From positions 1 through 33,205 of the forward strand of contig NZ_VCKY01000116.1 of the NCBI RefSeq assembly GCF_005889735.1: a DNA stretch of 33,205 nt. Direction: 5' to 3'. Positions 17,230 to 25,424 of the stretch are shown piece after piece; positions within the stretch are counted from its first letter, which is position 1, and every line of letters starts with the position of its first letter. Both the position numbers and the translations under genes were made by a program. Below the pieces are notes generated by a model. The model did no database searches. It saw only the letters and a list, made by a program, of their open reading frames with translations, and had not been told where the DNA came from. This stretch comes from Nonomuraea turkmeniaca. Its GTDB lineage: Bacteria; Actinomycetota; Actinomycetes; Streptosporangiales; Streptosporangiaceae.

Positions 17230-18150
17230 CTAGCCCTTGACGGCACCCAGCGACAGGCCCGACTGCCAGTACCGCTGCAGGCTGAGGAACGCGATGATCA
17301 ACGGGACGATGGTCAGCAGCGCGGAGGTGATCACGAGGTTCTGGACGAGGGCGCCGTTCCCGGCCGTCGAGCCCAGCTTGTTCCACTGATTGATGCCGAC
17401 GGTCAGCGGATACCAGGCGGGATCCTTGAGCATGATCAACGGCAGGAAGTAGTTGTTCCAGATCGATACGAACGAGAAGAGCAGGACTGTCACGCTCGCC
17501 GGCGCGAGCAGCGGGAGCGCGATCTGGAGGAAGGTCCTGAACTCCCCGGCACCGTCGATCTTCGCGGCCTCCAGCAGTCCGGTCGGCACGGCCTCGGCGG
17601 TGAACACCCACATCAGGTACAACCCGAACGGGTTGATGAAGGACGGGATGAGCACCGCCCACGGGGTGTCGGTCATGCCCAGCTGCGCGAACAGCAGGAA
17701 CTGCGGGATCGCCAGGGCGATGCCGGGGACCGAGATCGACCCCAGCACGACGAGAAGGAACACCCGCTTGCCGGTGAAGTCGAGCTTCGCCAGGGCGTAG
17801 CCGCCGAGGGCGGCCAGGAAGGTCGACACGGTCGCACCCACGACGACGTAGAGCACGGTGTTGAGCAGCCACCGGGAGAAGATCCCGTCCTGGTAGCTGA
17901 AGACCTGCACGATGTTGTCCCATAGGGCGAACTCGCGGCCGGGAGCGAGCCCGAACGACGACACGAAGTCGGCCTGCGACTTGGTCGCGTTGATGACCAG
18001 CCACCCGAGCGGCAGCAGGCAGTACAGGGTGAACAGGCCTGTCATCACGGTGAGCGTCGTGCTCTTCCTGGGGTTGCTCACCGTGGGGAGCCGGGGGCCG
18101 CGGCTGGAGGTCTTCCCGGCTTCGGCCGGCCGGCTAGTGGTCCGACGCAT
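17230..18150 (-). CDS. Sugar ABC transporter permease, MalG type
   Basis: A 306-residue inner-membrane permease with about six transmembrane segments. The start is ATG 18150 (MRRTTSRPAE), seven bases after AGGGGG and overlapping the end of the upstream permease gene by 17 bases. This implies translational coupling. The cytoplasmic EAA loop that contacts the ATPase is seen as EAAKIDGAGEFRTFLQI followed by LPLLAP. The C-terminus LSLQRYWQSGLSLGAVKG is typical of MalG-like (CUT1) permeases. It partners with the permease at 18134-19072 and the lipoprotein at 19163-20470; no ATPase gene is in the operon. Substrate is probably xylo-oligosaccharide, from the adjacent GH39 gene. Confidence 0.92.
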   Translation of the reverse strand: MRRTTSRPAEAGKTSSRGPRLPTVSNPRKSTTLTVMTGLFTLYCLLPLGWLVINATKSQADFVSSFGLAPGREFALWDNIVQVFSYQDGIFSRWLLNTVLYVVVGATVSTFLAALGGYALAKLDFTGKRVFLLVVLGSISVPGIALAIPQFLLFAQLGMTDTPWAVLIPSFINPFGLYLMWVFTAEAVPTGLLEAAKIDGAGEFRTFLQIALPLLAPASVTVLLFSFVSIWNNYFLPLIMLKDPAWYPLTVGINQWNKLGSTAGNGALVQNLVITSALLTIVPLIIAFLSLQRYWQSGLSLGAVKG

Positions 18151-19072
18151 TGCGCAACCCCCTGATCTGGACGGCGTAGGCGACGGCGATCGTGATCGCT
18201 GCCATGACGAGTGCGAGTGCTGCCGCATAGCCCTGCTGGGACCCGGTGAACGCCAGGTTGTAGGCGTACAGGTTGGGCGTGTAGAAGGTGGTGACACCGC
18301 TGTTGGCCACCATCGAGGGCAGGATCTGCGGCTCGTTGAACATCTGGAACGTGCCGATGATCGAGAAGATGACCGTGACGACCAGCGATCCGCGCAGCGC
18401 CGGCAGCTTGATCGCGCGCACGATCTGGAGCTCGTTCGCGCCGTCGATCGCGGCGGCCTCGTACAGCTCGCGCGGGACGGCCTTGAGTGCGGCGTAGAAG
18501 ATGAGCATGTTGAAGCCGGTGAACGCCCACGTCACCATCACCCCGATGGAGATGAGCGTGGTGTCGGGGGCGAAGGGGTTGAGGTCGGTGCCCAGGGCCT
18601 CGTTGAGGCTGCCGAACAGGCCGTACTTGATGCCCAGCAGGAATCCCCACATGAGCGTCGACACGATCGCCGGCACCGCGTAGGGGAGGAAGATCGTCAC
18701 CCGCAGGAATTTGGTGCCGTGCAGGCGCAGGGAGTCCAGCGCGAGCGCCAGCGCCATGGCGAAGATCAGCATGATCGGCACCTGGACGAGCGTGAACCAG
18801 AAGACGCGTCCCACCCCGTCCCAGAACTGGGGATCCTGGAACAGCTTGCTGTAGTTGGCGAGTCCGACGAACGTGTTGCCCCCGACGAGCTTGTCCTGGA
18901 AGAAGCTGAGGTAGGCGGCGTACAGGATGGGCACGATGAACACGAGCGCGAACAGCACCCCGAAGGGCGCGATGAACGCCAGTCCGATCTGCGGCTTGCG
19001 TCGCTTGCGTGTTGGCGCCGGATGCCGTCTCGCGTCCGGCAAAGCCATGGCCGAAGCGGTTGCCTGGTCCAT
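18134..19072 (-). CDS. Sugar ABC transporter permease, MalF type
   Basis: A 312-residue CUT1-family permease. ATG at 19072 follows GGAGG by eight bases. After a basic cytoplasmic N-terminus (RKRRKPQ) come about six membrane helices. The EAA loop reads YEAAAIDGANELQIVRAIKL. MFNEPQIL and NLYAYNLAF near the C-terminus are typical of MalF-like partners. It is separated from the SBP gene by a 90-base gap with a folded hairpin structure, and is coupled by overlap to the next permease. Confidence 0.92.
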   Translation of the reverse strand: MDQATASAMALPDARRHPAPTRKRRKPQIGLAFIAPFGVLFALVFIVPILYAAYLSFFQDKLVGGNTFVGLANYSKLFQDPQFWDGVGRVFWFTLVQVPIMLIFAMALALALDSLRLHGTKFLRVTIFLPYAVPAIVSTLMWGFLLGIKYGLFGSLNEALGTDLNPFAPDTTLISIGVMVTWAFTGFNMLIFYAALKAVPRELYEAAAIDGANELQIVRAIKLPALRGSLVVTVIFSIIGTFQMFNEPQILPSMVANSGVTTFYTPNLYAYNLAFTGSQQGYAAALALVMAAITIAVAYAVQIRGLRNASDH

Positions 19073-19101
19073 GTCGTGTTCCTCCGATCCATTGCGATGC
19101 C

Positions 19102-19162
19102 CGGCTCCCTCGGGCGGGGCCGCGACCGCTCGCGGGACGGGCCCCGTCCTGATGCGGAGCCG
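19102..19162 (-). terminator. Branched stem-loop between SBP and permease genes
   Basis: CGGCTCC (19102-19108) pairs with GGAGCCG (19156-19162). Inside are two smaller hairpins: CCGCGA/TCGCGG (19120-19125 with 19130-19135) and GGACG/CGTCC within 19135-19149. It starts immediately after the SBP stop codon. Such structures usually act as a partial terminator or 3'-end protector, giving more SBP than permease. Confidence 0.6.
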
Positions 19163-20470
19163 CTAGTCCACCTGGAAGCCCTGCTCGTTGCCGTACTGGA
19201 TGCAGCGCTGCCGCCACTGCTCGAGGATCTCGGCGAGCGAGCCCTTGCCCGTCGTGTAGTACGGCGAGGCGAGGTCGCCGTAGATCGAGCGTGCCCACTC
19301 GAAGAACGGCGGGTACTGCCAGCCGCTCCCGACGATCTCCGTAGCCTCGGCCAGCACGACGCCGGTCTTCTGGTCGCCGAAGTACTTGTTGGCCTTGCTC
19401 TGGAACTCCTTGTTCTCCAGCACTGACGTGTTCGGCACGAAGGCGCCCGCGTCGACGCGGGTCGCGAGACCGCCGCCGTGCGTGAAGTACTCGAGGAACT
19501 TGAAGGCCGCTTCCTTGTGCTCGGCCGCGGCCGGGATGCCGAAGGAGCTTCCGCCGTTCGCCGCTCCGACCTTGTCACCCTGCTGCCACTGCGGCATCAG
19601 GGCGACCCTGAAGTCACCGCCGGCCTTCGGCGCGCGCTCGGGCAGCGTGGAGGTCAGCCAGCCGCCCATGGTCTGGGTGGCGAGGGTGCCGTCGTTGAGC
19701 GCCCGGTTCCAGTCGTCGGACCACCCCGTGATCTTGGTGTTGATCAGGCCCTCGTCGAGCATCTTCTGCCAGAAGGCGACGGCCTTGGTCGTGCCGGCGT
19801 CCGTGAAGTCGATGTGCACCTTGGTGCCGTCCACCTTGAACGGACGGCCGCCGGCCTGCCAGATGAGCGAGAGCAGGAAGAAGATGTCGCCCGTGTCCTG
19901 AGCGATGTAGTAGTCGTCGCCGAGGGCGCGGATCTTCTTGGCGGCCTCGTAGTACTCGTCCCAGGTGGCCGGGGGCTCCTCGATGCCGGCCTTCTTGAGC
20001 GTGGCCGCGTTGTAGAACATCGCGGACGGGCCGTAGTCGGAGGGCAGCGCGTAGACCTTGCCGTTGACCGTCACGTCGCTCCACGCGGCCGGGACGTAGT
20101 CCTGCTTCAGCTTGTCCACGCCGAATTCCCGGAGGTCGGTGAGCTTGCCGGGAACAGCGAAGTAGGGGACCGCGAAGTACTCGAACATCACGAGGTCAGG
20201 CACACCGGAACCGGCCTGGATGGCGTTGTCGAGCGCCTTGTACTCGTCCTGGGACGAGCCCGCGTTGACGACCTCGACCTTGATGTTCGGGTTCGCGGCC
20301 TGGAAACCGGGGACGGCTCGTTCGACGGTGCCGTCCCAGCTCCAGACCGTGACCTTCACCTGCTCGCCCCCGCCGCCGGCGCCGCTACCGCTGCCGCCCG
20401 AGCATGCGGTCAGCGCGAGCATGGGCACGAGTACCCCGGCAAGAAGCCTGACTTTCTGGGAGAGCCGCAT
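19163..20470 (-). CDS. Extracellular sugar-binding lipoprotein of a CUT1 ABC transporter (xylo-oligosaccharide candidate)
   Basis: A 435-residue solute-binding protein. ATG at 20470 follows AGGAGAGG. The lipobox LTAC places the lipidated cysteine at residue 23, followed by a Gly/Ser-rich tether. The mature part starts VKVTVWSWDG, and YGPSAMFYNAATLKKAGI is the usual family-1 SBP core. NGGSSFGIPAAAEHK and the C-terminal LEQWRQRC belong to the BxlE/CebE-like group by general look. It is first in the operon with two permeases and a GH39 hydrolase. A CGAAA-type palindrome lies 30 bases upstream of the start. Substrate assignment rests on the GH39 neighbour and the LacI partner, not on ligand residues. 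Confidence 0.9.
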   Translation of the reverse strand: MRLSQKVRLLAGVLVPMLALTACSGGSGSGAGGGGEQVKVTVWSWDGTVERAVPGFQAANPNIKVEVVNAGSSQDEYKALDNAIQAGSGVPDLVMFEYFAVPYFAVPGKLTDLREFGVDKLKQDYVPAAWSDVTVNGKVYALPSDYGPSAMFYNAATLKKAGIEEPPATWDEYYEAAKKIRALGDDYYIAQDTGDIFFLLSLIWQAGGRPFKVDGTKVHIDFTDAGTTKAVAFWQKMLDEGLINTKITGWSDDWNRALNDGTLATQTMGGWLTSTLPERAPKAGGDFRVALMPQWQQGDKVGAANGGSSFGIPAAAEHKEAAFKFLEYFTHGGGLATRVDAGAFVPNTSVLENKEFQSKANKYFGDQKTGVVLAEATEIVGSGWQYPPFFEWARSIYGDLASPYYTTGKGSLAEILEQWRQRCIQYGNEQGFQVD

Positions 20471-20499
20471 GGGCCTCTCCTCTCGTCCTCAGCTGGTTA

Positions 20500-20512
20500 C
20501 GAAAATATTTCG
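20500..20512. promoter_or_regulatory. LacI-type operator CGAAAATATTTCG before the SBP operon
   Basis: This 13-base inverted repeat (CGAAA..TTTCG) lies 30 bases upstream of the SBP start. It matches the site at 20613-20625; the centres are 113 bases apart, on either side of the divergent promoters. A second inverted repeat, CGCAAC-N9-GTTGCG (20511-20531), adjoins it. Confidence 0.75.
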
Positions 20513-20612
20513 CAACTTGTTCGTTGTTGCGAGGACATTAGGTGGCGGGTCTGGCCCGTGTCAACGGGTGGACGAGCCAGAAAGCCTGGCGGGAAGGGTT
20601 CATGGTAGGTTT

Positions 20613-20625
20613 CGAAATAATTTCG
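20613..20625. promoter_or_regulatory. LacI-type operator CGAAATAATTTCG before the lacI gene
   Basis: This 13-base inverted repeat lies 22 bases before the LacI start codon and is the partner of 20500-20512. Its position next to the AAGGGAG ribosome binding site suggests autoregulation. Confidence 0.75.
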
Positions 20626-20646
20626 TACCCCCTGAAGGGAGCCCTG

Positions 20647-21690
20647 ATGCGACGGCGAGGTCGTTCCGAGCGAGCCACCTTGGCGGATGTCGCCCGACTG
20701 GCCGGTGTCTCGCCGACGACCGCCTCGAAGGTCCTCAACGGGCGCAGCGATGTGGGGGCGAAGACGCGCGAGCTGGTGCTCGGAGTCATGGCCGAGATCG
20801 GCTACAAGCCGACGGCGGTGCGGCACGAGCAGACACGGGACCGTACCCTCGTCACCGTGCTCGACATCGTGGAGTCCCGTTATGCCGGAACGGTGCTCAA
20901 AGGGGTCCTCGTGGCCGCGACCTCGGCGCGGGCCGAGCTCCTGCTTCGCCTGCCGCCCGAGGAGCCGATCAGCACGAGCCGCACGGCAGCCCGGGCCTGG
21001 ATGGAGGAGGAGAAGGCGTCCGGCGTCGTCGGCATCATCGCGCTGGCCGTCGCCGTGCCCGACTCGGTGCTCCTCGCCGCGGAGGATCTCGAGGTGCCCG
21101 TCGTGACGATCGACCCCATCGATACGAACGAATCACGTCTCGTCAGCATCGGCTCCACCAACTGGGCAGGCGGTCGTTCGGTGACCGAGCACGTCATCAA
21201 GTTCGGCCACCGCAGGATCGCCTGGATCGGCGGGCCGCTGGGCTCCGCCCCTTCACTGGAGCGCTTCCACGGCTACCAGGCCGCGCTCGACTCAGCCGGT
21301 ATCGCGCCGGACCGCGCACTGATCCGCCACGAGGCGTTCTCCGTCGAGGCGGGACAGCGGCACGGCCATGAGCTCCTCGCCTTCGACGAGCGGCCGACCG
21401 CGATCATCGCCGGCAACGACGAGATCGCCGTCGGGGTCCTCGCCGCGGCCAAGGAGCTCGGCATCTCGGTCCCGGGCGAGCTGTCGGTCACCGGGTTCGA
21501 CGACACGCCACAGACCGAGTGGACCACGCCTCGGCTCACCTCCGTCCGGCAGCCTCTCGTCGGCATGGGCCGGATGGCCGTCGAGACCGTTCTCGGCATG
21601 GCGGACGGCGTCCAGCCCGCCTCCCGGCACCTCCAGTTGGCGACGACCCTCAGCGTCCGCGACTCCACGGGGCCCGCCCCGTCATCCTGA
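20647..21690 (+). CDS. LacI-family repressor of the GH39/ABC operon
   Basis: A 347-residue transcription factor. I chose ATG 20647 (MRRRGRSERATLADVARLAG) because AAGGGAG lies six bases upstream and the HTH then starts at the normal distance; earlier in-frame codons would run across the operator. The HTH is TLADVARLAGVSPTTASKVL with the hinge helix following. The periplasmic-binding-like domain has GHRRIAWIGG, AIIAGNDEIAVGVL and ELSVTGFDDTPQ. It is transcribed divergently from the SBP operon, with one CGAAA-type palindrome before each gene. By analogy with actinomycete BxlR/XylR-type regulators it should release DNA on binding xylose or xylo-oligosaccharide; the ligand is inferred. Confidence 0.9.
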   Translation: MRRRGRSERATLADVARLAGVSPTTASKVLNGRSDVGAKTRELVLGVMAEIGYKPTAVRHEQTRDRTLVTVLDIVESRYAGTVLKGVLVAATSARAELLLRLPPEEPISTSRTAARAWMEEEKASGVVGIIALAVAVPDSVLLAAEDLEVPVVTIDPIDTNESRLVSIGSTNWAGGRSVTEHVIKFGHRRIAWIGGPLGSAPSLERFHGYQAALDSAGIAPDRALIRHEAFSVEAGQRHGHELLAFDERPTAIIAGNDEIAVGVLAAAKELGISVPGELSVTGFDDTPQTEWTTPRLTSVRQPLVGMGRMAVETVLGMADGVQPASRHLQLATTLSVRDSTGPAPSS

Positions 21691-21838
21691 CGCCCTGCGA
21701 TCCCCAGCTCAGCAGCGATGTTCGTGGTCATGGCGCCGCGGCACCCGGCCCGGACCGTGCGATCCGGCCATGCTTCTACCCGATGAACGGCCAGCCGGAA
21801 AGGTCTTGTTTCCGCTATCGGCATCGCTTACTTTTGCC

Positions 21839-21868
21839 GTTGCAAACGTAACCGATAACGATTGCAAC
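21839..21868. promoter_or_regulatory. Inverted repeat GTTGCAA-N16-TTGCAAC before the second lacI gene
   Basis: The 7-base arms (21839-21845 and 21862-21868) are exact and their centres lie 23 bases apart, about two helical turns. The repeat ends just before the GTGAGG ribosome binding site, a likely autoregulatory operator. The inner ACCGATAACG may be part of the site. Confidence 0.5.
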
Positions 21869-21880
21869 TTGTGAGGCTGC

Positions 21881-22897
21881 ATGGTCGAGGGCGATGCGCC
21901 GGTGACGATGAGCGACGTCGCACGATTGGCGGGCGTCTCCACCGCGACCGTGTCGCGGGTGGTCAACGGGCGTTACGGCGTCAGCTTGACCACCATCGAG
22001 CAGGTCCGTTCGGCCATCGAGCAGCTCGGCTACGAGTCGAGTCTGGTGGCGACGAGCCTACGGCGCAGTCGTACCAACGTCCTGGGGCTGGTGACGCACA
22101 GCTTCCAGTCCTATACGGCCGAGGTGCTCAAGGGGGTGATGGATGCGCTGAGTCAGTCGGGCTTCGACCTGATCATCTACGCCAACAGCGACCTCTACGG
22201 GACGTATTCGGACGGCTGGGAGCAACGCCACCTGGCCCGCCTGTCGGGCACGCTCACCGACGGCTGCATCGTGGTCACGCCCTCGGGCGAGGTGCGGAGC
22301 GGCACTCCGGTCGTGGTCATCGATCCGGCGAGGGGCTCGACGGCGCCGTCGGTGACGGCGGACAGCTTCGCGGGCGGCACCGCGGTGGTCGAGCACCTCC
22401 TCGGGCTGGGGCATCGGCGCATCGGCTTCATCGGGGGCCGGGCCAGCCTGGAGGCCGCGTGGTCGCGCGAGGAGGGTTACCGCACGGCACTGGCCGAAGC
22501 CGGCGTTCCCATCGATCCGCAGCTGATCGTAAGAGGGAGCTTCAATCCCGAGTCCGCGGCGCCGCTCGCGCGGGCGCTGCTGGAGAAGGCGGACCGACCG
22601 ACGGCGATTTTCGCGGCCAGCGACGGAATGGCTCTGAAGGCTCTGCAGGTCGCAAAGGACCTGGGGCTCGACGTTCCCGGCGACCTGTCGGTGGCCGGCT
22701 TCGACAACATCCCGGAATCCGCGCTGGCAGCGCCGGGACTGACCACCGTGGACCAGTCGATGTACCGGCTCGGGTACGAGGCCGCGCGCATGCTGAAGTC
22801 GCTGGTGCGCGGCGACTGGGAGGGCCCGAGCCAGACCGTGCTCCCGACCCGTTTGGTGGTTCGCGGCTCCACCGCGGCGCCGAGAAACCCTATGTGA
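21881..22897 (+). CDS. LacI-family repressor, probable regulator of the tandem esterase and second ABC operon
   Basis: A 338-residue LacI/GalR-type regulator. ATG at 21881 follows GTGAGG by four bases. The HTH reads TMSDVARLAGVSTATVSRVV, then NGRYGVSLTTIEQVRSA. The effector domain includes GHRRIGFIGGRASLEAAWSR, AIFAASDGMALKALQVA and DLSVAGFDNIPESALA. It lies on the same strand as the downstream esterase and transporter, from which a hairpin (22932-22963) separates it. A GTTGCAA-type inverted repeat sits in its own leader. No identical repeat is seen before the esterase or SBP genes, so the regulatory link is by position only. The effector sugar is unknown. Confidence 0.88.
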   Translation: MVEGDAPVTMSDVARLAGVSTATVSRVVNGRYGVSLTTIEQVRSAIEQLGYESSLVATSLRRSRTNVLGLVTHSFQSYTAEVLKGVMDALSQSGFDLIIYANSDLYGTYSDGWEQRHLARLSGTLTDGCIVVTPSGEVRSGTPVVVIDPARGSTAPSVTADSFAGGTAVVEHLLGLGHRRIGFIGGRASLEAAWSREEGYRTALAEAGVPIDPQLIVRGSFNPESAAPLARALLEKADRPTAIFAASDGMALKALQVAKDLGLDVPGDLSVAGFDNIPESALAAPGLTTVDQSMYRLGYEAARMLKSLVRGDWEGPSQTVLPTRLVVRGSTAAPRNPM

Positions 22898-22931
22898 CCG
22901 TGACGCCACCTACGGCTGCGGCGTTCAATCG

Positions 22932-22963
22932 CACCTGACGTTCGCGGCAACGAACATCAGGTG
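22932..22963 (+). terminator. Hairpin terminator after the second lacI gene
   Basis: CACCTGACGTTCG pairs with CGAACATCAGGTG (12 of 13 pairs, one C/A mismatch) around a 6-base loop. It lies 35 bases after the stop codon, without a U tract. Confidence 0.65.
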
Positions 22964-23079
22964 GGCAAGCTGACCCCACGACGGATGGAGGTGCGAACAC
23001 CAACCACGAACTATCCACCGCATGAATCAGGCCGGCCAGTCGGGCATCAACCGTGGCCAGCCATTAAGGGAGTTTTCGC

Positions 23080-25248
23080 ATGCCATTTTTACTTTATCAC
23101 GGCAGGTCACGCCCTCAGGGCGGGCGCCGGCTCGCAGCGGCGATCACCGCCGGGGTGATGGCGATCGCGGCAGTGTTGCTCGCGCCGCTGCCGTCGGCGG
23201 CGGACACGCCGTGGCTGCATGTCTCCGAGGACGGCTACGCGTCCTTCAGCGTTCCGGCGGCCTCCATCGAGGCCGGTGTGGGCCCGGTGTCGCAGATCGT
23301 CATCGAGGGGAACTTCGGCCCCTCTTTCACCTGGGCGGAGTTCGGTCTGACCCGCCGGGGCGACGTCTGGTCAGGAGTCCTCGGCCCGCTCCGGCCCGGG
23401 CTGTACTCCTATCAGGTCACCGGCGATGACACCAAAGGTCTGAAGGATCCGACGAACAACACCGGTGTGGCGTCCAAGCCTCTCTGGAGCACCTTCCTCG
23501 TTCCGGGCGACTCGGCGCGCCTGCTGGCGGACGTGCCCCAGGGGCGGGGCGGCAAGGTCGAGACCCTGACCTACCGGGCCGAGCACCAGGAGCGGTCGGC
23601 TCTGGTATGGACGCCTCCGGGGTACGAGGCCAAGGGCCCCCAGGCCTACCCGGTGCTGTTCCTGCGGTCCGGCGACGGCGGGAGCGCCACCGACTGGCTC
23701 GACCTCGGCCGGGCCAAGCAGATCCTCGACAATCTGTCGCTCCGGAAGGCCATGGAGCCGATGGTGGTCGTGATCAGCGACGGTAACGGGACGAATGACG
23801 ACCTCCGGAAGGCGGTCGCGGGCCACTACCGCGTCCATCGCGACCCGGCGCACCAGGCCATCGCCGGTGTGGCCGAGGGTGGGACGCAGGCGCTGCGCGC
23901 CGTTTTGACCCGCCCGGGTCAGTTCGCCTACGCCGGCTCGTTCTCGGGGCTCCTGACGGACGGCGTCAGCCGGGCGGACGCGGACGCGATCAACCGCCAT
24001 GTCAAGCTGCTGCGTCTGTACACGGGGAACGTGACGGATCCCGCGTACAACGCCGCCAACCGCCTGACGAAGGCGCTGGACCGCGCCGGTATCACGTACG
24101 AGTCCGACGGGGTCAACCCCGATGCCGGGGCGAACTGGAACGCCTGGCAGGAGAACCTGATCGATTTCGTGCCGCGGCTGTTCCGCAAGGTGTCGGACCA
24201 CGGTCCGAGCGCCGGTCACGGGCGGCTGAAGGGCGAGTTCACCCCGCCGGCGCCCGGCACCACTCCGACGCCGTTCGTGACCGAGGACGGCTTCGTCACC
24301 TTCGAGACCACGACGGACTTCCAGAACGCTCAGCACGTCAAGGTGTGGGCGAACTGGGCTCCCAACGGGAGCTGGCTGCGCATTCCGCTGGCTCGTGCGG
24401 GCGACCGGTGGCGGGCGACCGTGGGCCCGCTCGACCCGTGGTTCTACTACTACCGGCTGATGGTGGACCGGGTCTCGGTCAAGGACGCGTCGAACCCGAC
24501 GAAGGTGACCACCGAGCCGACCTGGAGCACCTTCCTCATACGTGGAGAGAAGGCGCGCCTGCTCACGGACGTTCCCGCCGGCCAGGGCGGAAAGGTCGAG
24601 AGCATGACGTACCGGAGCGCCGTCGCGAACCAGGACCGGACCGCGCTGGTCTGGACCCCGCCGGGATACGACCCCGACCGCGCGGAGCCGTACCCCGTCT
24701 TCTACCTCCAGCACGGTGGCGGCCAGAGCTACACGGACTGGGTCGAGATGGGACGCGCCAAACAGATCCTCGACCACCAGTTCCTCGACGGGGACCTGGT
24801 GCCGATGGTGGTCGTGATGGGCAACGGCAACGTGCCCGACTTCAACAAGGAGCTGCTGGAGAACCTCGCCCCGGCGGCCCGCGCCCGCTACAACATCTCC
24901 AGCGACCCGTCGCAGCAGGCCCTGGCCGGCCTCTCGATGGGGGGCGGGCAGACGTTCGGAATGCTCAAGGCGCACCCGGGTCAGTTCGCCTATGTCGCGG
25001 CGTTCTCGGCCGGGTTCGGCAGTGCCACCGGCGTCGACGCCGAGGCGATCAACAGCGGCACCAAGCTGCTGCGCCTGTATGTCGGCGACCAGACGGACTT
25101 CGTCTACCCGTCGTTCATGACGTCCCTCACCACCCTGAACAACCTCGGCATCCGCTACGAGTTCGACGGGGTCACCCCGGGACCGCACGGCTGGGACGTG
25201 TGGCAGAAGAACCTCATCGACCTGGCGCCACGCCTGTTCAAGCGCTAG
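23080..25248 (+). CDS. Secreted tandem CE1-like esterase: inactive first copy, active-looking second copy
   Basis: A 722-residue exported protein. ATG at 23080 follows AAGGGAG by eight bases; the signal peptide covers about 1-41 (PSAADTP). Two homologous halves follow, each an early-set (E-set) beta domain plus an alpha/beta-hydrolase of the esterase-D/XynZ CE1 type: about 45-375 and 395-722. Shared landmarks are WSTFL, ALVWTPPGY, GRAKQILD, PMVVV and ENLIDF/KNLIDL. In the second half S619 sits in GLSMGG and H703 in GPHGWDVW, an apparent catalytic serine and histidine. In the first half the same places hold E266 (GVAEGG) and A351 (GANWNAW), so it should be inactive. The first copy may serve for binding or folding. 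The likely substrate is an ester on plant polysaccharide, but acetyl or feruloyl specificity is unresolved. It lies between a LacI gene and a sugar ABC operon. Confidence 0.88.
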   Translation: MPFLLYHGRSRPQGGRRLAAAITAGVMAIAAVLLAPLPSAADTPWLHVSEDGYASFSVPAASIEAGVGPVSQIVIEGNFGPSFTWAEFGLTRRGDVWSGVLGPLRPGLYSYQVTGDDTKGLKDPTNNTGVASKPLWSTFLVPGDSARLLADVPQGRGGKVETLTYRAEHQERSALVWTPPGYEAKGPQAYPVLFLRSGDGGSATDWLDLGRAKQILDNLSLRKAMEPMVVVISDGNGTNDDLRKAVAGHYRVHRDPAHQAIAGVAEGGTQALRAVLTRPGQFAYAGSFSGLLTDGVSRADADAINRHVKLLRLYTGNVTDPAYNAANRLTKALDRAGITYESDGVNPDAGANWNAWQENLIDFVPRLFRKVSDHGPSAGHGRLKGEFTPPAPGTTPTPFVTEDGFVTFETTTDFQNAQHVKVWANWAPNGSWLRIPLARAGDRWRATVGPLDPWFYYYRLMVDRVSVKDASNPTKVTTEPTWSTFLIRGEKARLLTDVPAGQGGKVESMTYRSAVANQDRTALVWTPPGYDPDRAEPYPVFYLQHGGGQSYTDWVEMGRAKQILDHQFLDGDLVPMVVVMGNGNVPDFNKELLENLAPAARARYNISSDPSQQALAGLSMGGGQTFGMLKAHPGQFAYVAAFSAGFGSATGVDAEAINSGTKLLRLYVGDQTDFVYPSFMTSLTTLNNLGIRYEFDGVTPGPHGWDVWQKNLIDLAPRLFKR

Positions 25249-25256
25249 GCGAGCCC

Positions 25257-25280
25257 GTCCGGCCGGCTTCGCCGCCGGAC
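25257..25280 (+). terminator. Hairpin after the tandem esterase gene
   Basis: GTCCGGC plus GGC pairs with GCC plus GCCGGAC, about ten base pairs with one bulged C and a TTC loop, nine bases after the stop codon. Confidence 0.6.
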
Positions 25281-25288
25281 GCGGGCGG

Positions 25289-25302
25289 TGTCAGCGCTCA
25301 CA
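25289..25302. promoter_or_regulatory. Degenerate TGTTAGCGCTAACA-like operator (TGTCAGCGCTCACA)
   Basis: Twelve of 14 bases match the perfect palindromes at 3525 and 9315, keeping the central AGCGCT. It lies between two hairpins, 123 bases before the SBP start. It may be a weak operator for the second ABC operon, or chance. Confidence 0.3.
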
Positions 25303-25318
25303 TGAGGATCGGCACGAA

Positions 25319-25354
25319 GGACGGGGCGCGGGTCGCGTCACCCGTGCCCCGTCC
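25319..25354 (+). terminator. Strong hairpin upstream of the second SBP gene
   Basis: GGACGGGGCGCGGGT pairs with ACCCGTGCCCCGTCC: 15 pairs including one G-U, with a 6-base loop. It ends 70 bases before the SBP start, so it either terminates the esterase transcript or acts within the SBP leader. No tract of U follows. Confidence 0.7.
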
Positions 25355-25424
25355 CTGCCGATCGCTCGGTTTCAACGGCGGCGCATGAACCTTCGTGCGC
25401 CGCGATCCCAAGGGAAATATGCCA

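Noticed and set aside
23371..25188. A 605-codon minus-strand open frame opposite the tandem esterase
   Set aside because: Same reason: it mirrors the third-position G/C bias of the esterase gene and repeats itself because the esterase halves repeat.
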